A model generated the notes under the pieces. It had not been told where the DNA came from, made no database searches, and saw only the letters and a program-made list of their open reading frames with translations. The position numbers and the translations under genes were made by a program. Below are positions 1-5,215 of a DNA stretch of 12,036 nt, piece after piece; within the stretch, counting starts at the first letter, position 1, and each line of letters starts with the position of its first letter. Source of the DNA: an uncultured Oscillospiraceae bacterium (GTDB lineage: Bacteria > Bacillota > Clostridia > Oscillospirales > Oscillospiraceae); assembly GCA_934591815.1 (NCBI GenBank), contig CAKTPV010000032.1, forward strand, positions 1-12,036. Direction: 5' to 3'.

Positions 1-404
1 AGCGCTTCCCGGTATTCTGCTTTCAGCTTTTCAAGCGCATCATAAAGCTGGCGGTCTCGTTCGCTGCGAAGCAGATCGGTGTCGATCAGCGTGTCGCTTT
101 GCGGCTCAAAGTCCAGCTCATCCAAGCGCAGGAACGCAAAACGGTGTTTCTGATTATGCCGAAGGGCAAGGTGACGAGCGGTTTTGTAAAGATATGCCTT
201 AAAGCTGCCCTTGCCCCCGATAAGCCGTTCTTTCGCAAAAAGCTGTGAGAAAGCTTCGATCATCAGATCCTCCGCCTCGTGAATGTCCTTTATATATCCA
301 TTTATGTAAAGCGTCAGCGCATCGCCGTAGCGCTCCACCAGCAGGTCAGCAGCCTTTTCCTCTCCACTTAAATACCGCCGGTACGCAGCTTCATCGGAAA
401 CCAT
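1..404 (-). CDS. Sigma-70 family (ECF-like) RNA polymerase sigma factor, partial (3' end off the window)
   Basis: The minus-strand frame reads from ATG at 404 through the left edge, giving about 134 residues without a stop. Residues about 20-95 look like sigma region 2: a helix with LLVERYGDALTLYI, the acidic HEAEDLMIEAFSQLF motif (residues 42-56) typical of the core-binding and -10 recognition helices, then a basic AYLYKTARHLALRHNQK segment. The last visible residues (LYDALEKLKAEYREAL) match the usual start of region 4, so the -35-binding helix-turn-helix lies beyond the edge. Two in-frame ATGs exist (410 and 404). The AAGGAGG site at 413-419 lies 8 nt from 404 but only 2 nt from 410, so 404 is preferred. 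The start overlaps the end of the upstream HTH gene, suggesting translational coupling. Small HTH plus sigma pairs of this style are common in Clostridia integrative elements, but no integrase is visible here. Confidence 0.85.
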   Translation of the reverse strand, partial: MVSDEAAYRRYLSGEEKAADLLVERYGDALTLYINGYIKDIHEAEDLMIEAFSQLFAKERLIGGKGSFKAYLYKTARHLALRHNQKHRFAFLRLDELDFEPQSDTLIDTDLLRSERDRQLYDALEKLKAEYREA

Positions 405-600
405 ACCCATCGCCTCCTTCTGCGGCTTTTCTGCGCGGGTCGGACGGCTTTTCCGTGTTTTCCGGGATCGCCCATGAACGCCCGAACCGGGACGCGCCGG
501 GGATCCGCCCCTCGGCGCAATATTGGTTGACCCGCCGCTCTGACACGCCCCAACGGTAGGACGCCTCCCGAATGGAGATATAGCCCTTGATCCCGTTCAT
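391..600 (-). CDS. Small helix-turn-helix (MerR/excisionase-like) DNA-binding protein
   Basis: A 69-residue protein beginning MNGIKGYISIREASYRWG. Residues 7-45 form a winged-HTH pattern of the MerR/excisionase type: YISIREASYRWGVSERRVNQ (helix, turn, recognition helix), then EGRIPGASRFGRSWAIP, the usual wing that ends in an IP motif. A basic and Gly-rich tail follows. ATG at 600 is chosen because TGGAGGT (606-612) lies 5 nt upstream; the alternative ATG at 615 would contain that site. The stop codon (391-393) lies inside the start of the sigma-factor gene, a 14-nt overlap, so the two are probably one transcription unit from the promoter at 637-665. It is likely a regulator or recombination directionality-type protein; the exact role cannot be read from sequence. 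Confidence 0.8.
   Translation of the reverse strand: MNGIKGYISIREASYRWGVSERRVNQYCAEGRIPGASRFGRSWAIPENTEKPSDPRRKAAEGGDGYGFR
413..419 (-). promoter_or_regulatory. Ribosome binding site deciding the sigma-factor start
   Basis: AAGGAGG on the minus strand lies 8 nt upstream of ATG 404 and only 2 nt from ATG 410, so it favours 404. It lies within the coding sequence of the HTH gene. Confidence 0.7.
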
Positions 601-636
601 ACCGCACCTCCACATGGATAATACTCAACACGGTAC

Positions 637-665
637 ATTATATACGAATATCCGAAGAAACACAA
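637..665 (-). promoter_or_regulatory. Sigma-A-type promoter for the HTH/sigma gene pair
   Basis: On the minus strand a -35-like TTGTGT (665-660) is followed by a 17-nt spacer and a perfect TATAAT (642-637). It lies about 37 nt upstream of the HTH start codon, leaving a short leader with the TGGAGGT ribosome site. Spacing and -10 match the sigma-A consensus; the -35 matches 4 of 6. Confidence 0.7.
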
Positions 666-685
666 GGCATCCGGCCACAAGCTCC

Positions 686-722
686 AAAAAAGCAGCATTC
701 CTGATGGGAATGCTGCTTTTTT
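686..722. terminator. Bidirectional intrinsic terminator
   Basis: A 10-bp perfect stem GCAGCATTCC (692-701) / GGAATGCTGC (707-716) with a 5-nt loop is flanked by six A on the left and six T on the right, so it would terminate on either strand. It lies just upstream of the HTH promoter and would insulate the left-hand genes from the operon on the right. Confidence 0.85.
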
Positions 723-836
723 ACTTCTCGCGCCCGGAGGCGCAAAGCCGCGTGACTGCGTGATATTTGCACTTTTTAGCCCGGAAAAAACTTCCAATTC
801 CAGCGGGGAAAAATTCCCATTTTACCCGTTAGGGCC
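723..836. other. Intergenic stretch without a recognisable gene
   Basis: No credible coding sequence is visible. There are two weak palindromes, GCGCC/GGCGC (730-743) and GGGAA/TTCCC (806-818, 3-nt centre). They could be operators or chance. Confidence 0.5.
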
Positions 837-867
837 GTGTTAAGATTTATTAAAAAAGTGTTAAGAT
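837..867 (+). promoter_or_regulatory. Direct repeat upstream of the operon promoter (candidate activator site)
   Basis: The 10-mer GTGTTAAGAT occurs exactly twice (837-846 and 858-867), 21 bp apart, which is two helical turns. The second copy ends 13 bp before the -35 box. Direct repeats of this spacing next to a -35 are typical of response-regulator or activator binding on one DNA face. The cognate protein is not known; it could be encoded elsewhere. Confidence 0.45.
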
Positions 868-880
868 GTCGGTTCAGGGG

Positions 881-909
881 TTGGTATTTCCAAGGGGCTA
901 TGCTATAAT
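881..909 (+). promoter_or_regulatory. Main promoter of the TetR-SipW-TasA-sortase operon
   Basis: TTGGTA (881-886), a 17-nt spacer and a perfect TATAAT (904-909) preceded by TG at 901-902 (extended -10). Transcription would start near 916, giving a leader of about 165 nt before the TTG start at 1081. The -35 box overlaps a short inverted repeat TTGG/CCAA (881-893), a possible operator for the TetR-type regulator encoded downstream (inference). Confidence 0.75.
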
Positions 910-929
910 AACGGCGACTTATGGAAGTA

Positions 930-1036
930 ATGACAAAAAGTGTGGATGCCGTCCGTAAACCACCGCTTACGAGGCTGACTCCCACCCCATCGGCAAATCG
1001 CCAGGGCTGTCGCCCACGACGATTTGCTACTTTTTC
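930..1036 (+). ncRNA. Structured leader RNA / candidate attenuator upstream of the TetR-type gene
   Basis: Three stems can be drawn by eye. A closing stem is AAAAAGT (935-941) with ACTTTTT (1029-1035). Arm 1 is GTGG/CCAC (942-945/982-985), GCC/GGC (948-950/973-975) and CGTAA/TTACG (954-958/967-971). Arm 2 is GCAAATCG/CGATTTGC (993-1000/1020-1027) capped by GGGC/GCCC (1004-1007/1012-1015). Arm 2 followed by five U (1031-1035) also reads as an intrinsic terminator, and that U-tract is the same strand used in the closing stem, so the two folds compete. An alternative GTGG (942-945)/CCAC (960-963) pairing also exists. The same stretch is an open frame of 39 codons (930-1049) with a weak ribosome site. 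I cannot assign it to a named RNA family. Confidence 0.5.
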
Positions 1037-1068
1037 AAAATCCGTGTAAGCAATCACTTATTCTTGAT

Positions 1069-1075
1069 GGAGGGG
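1069..1075 (+). promoter_or_regulatory. Ribosome binding site supporting a TTG start
   Basis: GGAGGGG lies 5 nt upstream of TTG at 1081. The ATG at 1077 is in another frame, and no in-frame ATG or GTG is available at this distance, so TTG at 1081 is the best start for the TetR-type gene. A TTG start often lowers expression, which would suit a repressor. Confidence 0.65.
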
Positions 1076-1080
1076 TATGC

Positions 1081-1722
1081 TTGGAGCATCCGAATCAACA
1101 ACAGGCAAATCTACAGCAACAGGCAAACCTGCAGCAGGCATTTATCAGCAGCGCCGTCCGCGTTGTGGCGCGGGATGGCTTGTCCAAGGCCACCACAAAG
1201 GCCATCGCGGCCGAGGCGGGCTTGAACGAGGCATACATATATAAATGCTTCCGCGGCAAGAACGAGATGCTCAGCATGGCGTTCCACCAGGAGGACGTGC
1301 GGTTCGCCAAATTTCTGCGCTGGATCATAGTGGACTCCCGCCAGCTGGGGCTTTCGTGGCAGGGCTACACCTTCACACTGTGGAAGCAGACATGGCAATA
1401 CATCCTGACCAACAAGGACAACTGCAAGTTCTACTGCCGCTACTACTACTCGGCGGAGTGTCAGGAGTTCGCCTACGAAAAGCATATGCGCTATTACCGC
1501 GGGCTGATCCGCCGGGTCAGCGGCGCGTTTAAGCCGGGCACCAACGTGGACATGGTGGTACACCAGATCTTCGACACCATGCTGGCTTTCGCCCTGCGGG
1601 TGCTCAACGGCGAGCTGGAGAACAACGACGACACCACCTACTGGACGTTCTGGCAGATCTATTACTTCGTGGAGCCCCACATCCGGGATGAGTACTTAAA
1701 AAGAGAGGGAACAAGCACATAA
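1081..1722 (+). CDS. TetR/AcrR-type transcriptional regulator, first gene of the operon
   Basis: A 213-residue protein from a TTG start. Residues about 20-66 form a TetR_N helix-turn-helix: AFISSAVRVVARDGLSKATT, then IAAEAGLNEAYIYKCFRGKN, which matches the TetR consensus (IA..AG.....IY.YF..K..L) well. The C-terminal ligand/dimer half is rich in aromatic residues (YYFVEP near the end) and is not a family I can name. An unusual Gln-rich N-terminal extension (QQANLQ twice) precedes the domain. The stop codon ends 1 nt before sipW starts, so the two are coupled. As the promoter-proximal gene it probably autoregulates and controls the surface-fibre operon; whether it represses or activates cannot be told from sequence. 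Confidence 0.85.
   Translation: MEHPNQQQANLQQQANLQQAFISSAVRVVARDGLSKATTKAIAAEAGLNEAYIYKCFRGKNEMLSMAFHQEDVRFAKFLRWIIVDSRQLGLSWQGYTFTLWKQTWQYILTNKDNCKFYCRYYYSAECQEFAYEKHMRYYRGLIRRVSGAFKPGTNVDMVVHQIFDTMLAFALRVLNGELENNDDTTYWTFWQIYYFVEPHIRDEYLKREGTST
1099..1134 (+). repeat. 18-bp tandem repeat in the regulator's N-terminus
   Basis: The unit CAACAGGCAAATCTACAG is repeated twice (1099-1116, 1117-1134; two base differences) with a partial third copy. It encodes QQANLQ twice, an in-frame minisatellite likely to vary in copy number between strains. Confidence 0.75.
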
Positions 1723-1723
1723 C

Positions 1724-2347
1724 ATGAACCGATCGATCAAGAAAGCGTGGAACGTTGTCAGCAGTATTCTGGTGGCGCTGGTGGTGATCCTGGCGCTCCT
1801 GCTGGTGGGCGCAAGACTGGTGGGCTTACAGGTCTTTACCGTACTGTCCGGCTCGATGGAGCCTACCTATCACACCGGCTCACTGATCTATGTCAAGAAG
1901 GTCGACCCCTACACCATCAAGGAGGGGCAGCCCATCACCTTTATGCTGGACGAGAACACCGTCGCCACCCACCGTGTGGTGGGTATCGTCCCGGACGAGG
2001 AGGACGCCTCCGTCATCCGCTTCCGCACCAAGGGCGACGCCAACGACGCCGAGGACGGCGGCCTTGTACATTATAAGAATGTCATCGGCACGCCGGTCTT
2101 CACCATCCCGTATCTGGGCTACGTGGCGGACTACATCCAGCACCCGCCCGGTATGTATGTGGCGCTGTCCGGCGCAGCGGTGCTTTTGCTGCTGGTGTTC
2201 CTGCCCGACGTGTTCGCCGACGACAAGGACGGGGACAAGCCCGGCAAGCGGACAGCCCGCCGCGGCAAGGCCGTGCCGCCGGAGGACGCAGACCCCCAGA
2301 CCCCGGACGCCTCCGCCCCGGCGGAGCGGACAGAGCAGCCGCAATAG
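1724..2347 (+). CDS. sipW: SipW-type (Ser/His) signal peptidase I
   Basis: A 207-residue membrane protease that cleaves signal peptides of exported TasA-like proteins. It has an N-terminal membrane segment (about 10-34), then box B SGSMEP (42-47, catalytic Ser44), box D VATHRVVGI (80-88, with His83 in place of the Lys of ordinary bacterial SPases), and box E TKGDAND (102-108, Asp105). This Ser-His-Asp arrangement is the ER/archaeal type seen in Bacillus SipW. A second membrane segment lies at about 143-160, followed by a charged, Pro-rich tail of about 47 residues. It directly follows the TetR-type gene (1-nt gap) with only a poor, distant ribosome site (AGAGAGGGA at 1702-1710), so it is probably translated by coupling. 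The five TasA-like genes downstream are its likely substrates. The alternative, a general SPase, is unlikely given the His-type box D and context. Confidence 0.93.
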   Translation: MNRSIKKAWNVVSSILVALVVILALLLVGARLVGLQVFTVLSGSMEPTYHTGSLIYVKKVDPYTIKEGQPITFMLDENTVATHRVVGIVPDEEDASVIRFRTKGDANDAEDGGLVHYKNVIGTPVFTIPYLGYVADYIQHPPGMYVALSGAAVLLLLVFLPDVFADDKDGDKPGKRTARRGKAVPPEDADPQTPDASAPAERTEQPQ

Positions 2348-2418
2348 GCTGCCATTCCTGCAAGGGCAATGCCGTAAGGCTCCCTATATACAAAACATTT
2401 TTTAAGGAGGTTTTCGTA

Positions 2419-3000
2419 ATGAAAACAAAAAGCAAGGCGTTACTCATGACCCTTTGCGCGGTGTTGCTCGTTGCTGCTTCCGTGCTGGGTACTATGGCGT
2501 ACCTGACCTCTACCGATTCGGTCAAAAACACCTTCACCATCGGTACGATTGGGATCACGCTGGACGAGGCGAAGGTGAATGCGGACGGCACTCCGGTTAC
2601 GGGTGCTGCCCGTGTGAAGGAAAACGAGTACAAGCTGATGCCCGGCCACACCTACACCAAGGACCCCACCGTGCATGTGGCCGCTGGCAGCGAGAACAGC
2701 TGGATCTTCGTGAAGGTCGTGAACGAGATCGCTAACATTGAGGCTGACACGAAGATCGCCGCTCAGATCGCGACTAACGGCTGGACGGCTCTCAACGGCG
2801 TCGCCAACGTGTATTACAAGGTATACGACGGCTCTGAAAAGGATTTCGTCGTGTTCGAAAACTTCAAGATCGCTGATACTGTTAACGCGACCACGTTGGA
2901 GAATTATGCAGGCAAGACCATCAACATCACCGCTTACGCTGTGCAGAAGGACGGCTTCGCCGACGCTAAGGCCGCTTGGGATGCCGCTAAGTTCAACTAA
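2419..3000 (+). CDS. TasA/camelysin-like exported fibre protein 1 (SipW-type signal)
   Basis: 193 residues. The basic N-terminus and hydrophobic core end in GTMAYLTSTDSVKNTFTIG (24-42), the signature of SipW-processed precursors, with probable cleavage after Ala27. The mature part has the TasA/camelysin-like beta pattern: a Gly-Thr-Ile-Gly-Ile-Thr-Leu strand, MPGHTYTKDPTVHV, NSWIFVKVVN, and a C-terminal ITAYAVQKDGF signature. AAGGAGG (2404-2410) lies 8 nt upstream of the ATG, much stronger than the sipW site, which fits abundant synthesis of a structural subunit. The 71-nt gap after sipW has no clear terminator. In Bacillus, TasA forms biofilm amyloid-like fibres; fibre formation here is inferred. 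No Cys is present outside the signal peptide. Confidence 0.85.
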   Translation: MKTKSKALLMTLCAVLLVAASVLGTMAYLTSTDSVKNTFTIGTIGITLDEAKVNADGTPVTGAARVKENEYKLMPGHTYTKDPTVHVAAGSENSWIFVKVVNEIANIEADTKIAAQIATNGWTALNGVANVYYKVYDGSEKDFVVFENFKIADTVNATTLENYAGKTINITAYAVQKDGFADAKAAWDAAKFN

Positions 3001-3136
3001 TCCCCGCGCCACCAACTGCTGAGAGACACGTATCAACCACCATACGCGATTCCAACAGATGAGGGGGGGAGCATGACTTCTGTTGTCTGTTGAAATAAAA
3101 CACAACATACATAGCTAAGAAAAGGAGGAAGAGATT
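3001..3136 (+). other. Intergenic spacer with weak secondary structure
   Basis: Between the first and second TasA-like genes. There is a small hairpin CGTAT/ATACG (3029-3033/3042-3046, 8-nt loop), and TCCCC at 3001-3005 could pair with GGGGA at 3066-3070 to enclose it. A run of seven G lies at 3063-3069. No terminator-type U-tract follows. A -35-like TTGTCT or TTGAAA (3083-3095) lacks a convincing -10. The spacer ends in a strong AAAGGAGG (3121-3128). Confidence 0.35.
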
Positions 3137-3760
3137 ATGAAGCATAGTGCAAACCGCCGCAGCGTGAGCAGCAAAACGTTCGTCGTGATGCTGGCACTGG
3201 TGCTGGCTCTGGGCTGTGCAGTAGGGGGGACCATTGCATGGCTGACCAAGACGACCGATCCGGTCACGAACACCTTCACCTACGGTAACATCGACATCGA
3301 GCTGTACGAGCACAAGTACAATGCGGCAGACAACACGCTCGATATGAACCAAAAGGTCGATAAGGTCGAGAACTACAAGATCGTCCCCGGCAAGGATCTG
3401 CCCAAGGACCCGACGGTCGAAGTCAAGGCCGGTTCTGAGGCCTGCTGGCTGTTCGTCAAGGTGGAGGCGGCTGGTACCTTTGTTACAAACAAGGTGACCT
3501 ACGCCGTTGATACCGCCAAGTGGACGCTTGTGCCTGGCGAGACCGATGTCTACTACCGTGATGTTGATGCGGCTACAGCTCTGGCAGGTACTACTTTTAA
3601 CGTCCTCAAGGACAACAAGGTCACCGTCAGCCCCGAACTGAACAAGGACGAGATTGCGACCGCCACCAACCCCACGCTGTCCTTCACCGCTTATGCGGTG
3701 CAGAAGGAGAACGTCGCTGATGTCGCAACCGCTTGGAACTTGGTGAAGCCCGGCACCTGA
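3137..3760 (+). CDS. TasA/camelysin-like exported fibre protein 2 (SipW-type signal)
   Basis: 207 residues with a longer basic N-region (MKHSANRRSVSSKT) and the motif GGTIAWLTKTTDPVTNTFTYG (30-50), probable cleavage after Ala34. The mature part repeats the family plan: NIDIELYEHKYN strand, VPGKDLPKDPTVEV (PGxxxxKDPTV is shared with protein 1 and, as PGAVVNKDPTV, with protein 3), CWLFVKVE, and FTAYAVQKENVADVATAWN at the C-terminus. An acidic/Asn-rich insert (NAADNTLDMNQKVDKVENYK) lengthens the N-terminal sheet compared with protein 1. One Cys (in EACWLF) remains in the mature protein. The ribosome site AAAGGAGG is 8 nt from the ATG. It is probably a second fibre subunit, or a minor subunit or capping paralogue; the sequence does not tell which. 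Confidence 0.85.
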   Translation: MKHSANRRSVSSKTFVVMLALVLALGCAVGGTIAWLTKTTDPVTNTFTYGNIDIELYEHKYNAADNTLDMNQKVDKVENYKIVPGKDLPKDPTVEVKAGSEACWLFVKVEAAGTFVTNKVTYAVDTAKWTLVPGETDVYYRDVDAATALAGTTFNVLKDNKVTVSPELNKDEIATATNPTLSFTAYAVQKENVADVATAWNLVKPGT

Positions 3761-3794
3761 GTATCCACTTTGCGCGCAAGCGCGGGAACGATAC
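3761..3794 (+). other. Hairpin after TasA-like gene 2
   Basis: It starts immediately after the stop codon: GTATC (3761-3765) pairs with GATAC (3790-3794), and an inner CGCG/CGCG (3773-3776/3781-3784) closes a CAAG loop. There is no U-tract, so it is more likely an RNA stability or processing element than a terminator. Confidence 0.4.
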
Positions 3795-3832
3795 CAAGTA
3801 CGTAAAAACGACAATAATTGAGGAGTAAGGAC

Positions 3833-4432
3833 ATGAAAAAGAAAATTACTGCGATTTTCCTGTGCGTTGCTCTCGTGGCCATCGCCATCGTGGGCGCATC
3901 CCTTGCATACTTTACCGATACCAAGACCGCTACCAACACCTTCACCATGGGCGACGTGAAGATCACGCTGGATGAGGCCAATGCGAATGGTGAAGGCCGC
4001 GTCACCAGCAACGAATACAATGTTTACCCCGGTGCTGTTGTGAACAAGGACCCGACCGTCCATAACACGGGCAAGAACGCCGCGTGGATTCGCGCCAAAG
4101 TTGAGGTGAAAGGCTGGGTGACCAACCGTGAGAAGTATCCCACCTATGTGGCTGGGGAGCTGAAGGACTCGCTGACGTATCTGATCGATGGCCTCGGTGA
4201 GGGCTGGAGCCTTGTTGACGCCATGGCTGCGAACGGGGACGTTACCTTCACCCTGAAGTATGCTAACAAGCTGGCTGCTGGTGCTGATACCACCGCCATG
4301 TTCCAGCAGGTCAAGGTTCCCGCTGGCCTTGAGAACACCGATGAGTTCGGCACGATCACCGTTACCGCTGATGCCATTCAGGCTGACGGCTTCGACACCT
4401 GGGATGCTGCTTTCGCCGAGTTCGACAAGTAA
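3833..4432 (+). CDS. TasA/camelysin-like exported fibre protein 3 (SipW-type signal)
   Basis: 199 residues. The start at ATG 3833 follows GAGGAG (3820-3825) by 7 nt; an upstream in-frame TTG at 3818 overlaps that site and is rejected. The signal ends in GASLAYFTDTKTATNTFTMG (21-40), the closest of the five to the textbook SipW motif (A-Y-F-T-D-T...N-T-F-T-x-G), cleavage after Ala25. The mature region has VKITLDEANAN, VYPGAVVNKDPTVHNTG, AWIRAKVEV, an extended central region, and VTADAIQADGFDTWDAAF at the C-terminus. Its ITLDEA strand matches that of protein 1, so these two look like the closest pair. It contains no Cys in the mature part. A long structured spacer follows before the next gene, which may separate expression of the first three subunits from the rest. 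Confidence 0.87.
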   Translation: MKKKITAIFLCVALVAIAIVGASLAYFTDTKTATNTFTMGDVKITLDEANANGEGRVTSNEYNVYPGAVVNKDPTVHNTGKNAAWIRAKVEVKGWVTNREKYPTYVAGELKDSLTYLIDGLGEGWSLVDAMAANGDVTFTLKYANKLAAGADTTAMFQQVKVPAGLENTDEFGTITVTADAIQADGFDTWDAAFAEFDK

Positions 4433-4439
4433 TCAACCA

Positions 4440-4615
4440 CAGCAAATCGCTGCGTAACCTGACCCCATGGTCTGCGCCCCCGGGCGCAGACCGTGCGGGA
4501 GCATCCGAACCGTCGGGTGTTCCCGCATGGTTCCGTAACCATGACCGCACACCACGGCTCGCACCTGACTGGCGCGAACCACTGACCCATGTCTTCAAAT
4601 CTCATCGGAGATTTG
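4440..4615 (+). ncRNA. Tandem-hairpin RNA element between TasA-like genes 3 and 4
   Basis: Nearly the whole 211-nt spacer can fold into consecutive hairpins. H1: CAGC/GCTG (4440-4452), weak. H2: GGTCTGCGCC/GGCGCAGACC (4469-4478/4483-4492), 10 bp. H3: 15 bp, 4494-4508 with 4513-4527, loop ACCG, including two G-U pairs (4501/4520, 4504/4517). H4: CATGGTT/AACCATG (4526-4532/4537-4543), sharing two bases with H3. H5: 4556-4565 with 4571-4580, eight pairs and two A-C mismatches. H6: CAAATCTC/GAGATTTG (4596-4603/4608-4615), loop ATCG. None has a U-tract. The G-U pairs favour folding of the plus-strand (operon-sense) RNA. It could be a stability or processing element, a small RNA, or a regulator of the downstream ribosome site (4628-4635); no known family recognised. 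Confidence 0.55.
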
Positions 4616-4643
4616 TAAATACAAGTTGAGGGGAGCAAAGACT

Positions 4644-5198
4644 ATGAAGCGGAAAATTTTGATTCTGTCTGTGCTGGCCATCTGCATCGCCACGCTGGCC
4701 GCCGGTACGCTGGCGTACTACAACGCGGAGACCACGGCGCACAACGTCATCACCACCGGTGGCGTGGAGATCGCGGTGCAGGAATGGGCAGACGAGGCCA
4801 AGACGCAGCCGTTCGAGGATTTGATGGGTGTGATGCCCGACGCGACTGTCACCAAGATCGCGGAGGTCAAGAACACCGGCGCGTCCGACGCGTGGATTCG
4901 CGTGCGGGTCGATAAGGCCATCAAGCTGGCAGGCGCCGGCGAGGTCGACCTCGATATGGTAGAGGTGATCGTCGACCGCACCTACTGGACGGACGGGAAC
5001 GACGGCTACTACTACTATCATAGCGCCCTGAAGCCCGGCGAGACCACCGCGCCCATCTTCTCCGAGGTGACCTTTAACGCCTACATGGGCAACGAGTACC
5101 AGAACGCCACGGCAACGGTCGACGTAGTCGCGCAGGCCGTACAGATGGCCAACAATGGCAAGACCGCAATGGAGGCCGTCGGTTGGCCGAAAGCCTGA
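4644..5198 (+). CDS. TasA-like exported protein 4 (divergent SipW-type signal)
   Basis: 184 residues, ATG 4644 placed 8 nt after GAGGGGAG (4628-4635). The signal core ends in AAGTLAYYNAETTAHNVITTG (19-39), cleavage likely after Ala24. The Y-F/L-T-D positions are replaced by YYNAE and the NTFT motif by NVIT, so the signal is degenerate but recognisable. The mature part has GGVEIAVQEW, MGVMPDATVTKIAEVKNTGA (a PGD-like turn plus NTG as in camelysin/TasA), AWIRVRVDK, a Tyr run (GYYYYHS) with LKPGETTAPIFSEV, and VVAQAVQMANNG at the C-terminus. It is shorter and more diverged than proteins 1-3 and lies next to the adhesin gene (17-nt spacer), so it may be an adaptor or minor subunit between fibre and adhesin (inference). 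Confidence 0.82.
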   Translation: MKRKILILSVLAICIATLAAGTLAYYNAETTAHNVITTGGVEIAVQEWADEAKTQPFEDLMGVMPDATVTKIAEVKNTGASDAWIRVRVDKAIKLAGAGEVDLDMVEVIVDRTYWTDGNDGYYYYHSALKPGETTAPIFSEVTFNAYMGNEYQNATATVDVVAQAVQMANNGKTAMEAVGWPKA

Positions 5199-5215
5199 GA
5201 AGGAGGAAAGAAGCA

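Noticed and set aside
245..559. Plus-strand 104-codon frame
   Set aside because: Antisense to the overlapping HTH and sigma genes; Pro/Arg/Ser-rich with no features.
930..1049. 39-codon plus-strand frame inside the leader as a firm gene
   Set aside because: Only a weak GGAAG-like ribosome site is present, and the segment is better explained by RNA pairing. It is kept as a possibility in the leader RNA entry and not called as a CDS.
776..1057. Minus-strand 93-codon frame across the promoter and leader
   Set aside because: It covers the operon promoter and the structured leader, lacks a convincing ribosome site, and shows no domain.
1111..1680. Minus-strand 189-codon frame opposite the TetR-type gene
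   Set aside because: The plus strand encodes a clear TetR helix-turn-helix; the antisense translation shows no recognisable features.
3083..3118. Internal promoter before TasA-like gene 2
   Set aside because: TTGTCT and TTGAAA are acceptable -35 matches, but no hexamer at 16-18 nt resembles TATAAT.
4469..4492. Intrinsic terminator after TasA-like gene 3
   Set aside because: The 10-bp GC-rich stem is strong but is followed by GTGCGGG rather than a U-tract, so it is treated as part of the hairpin array.
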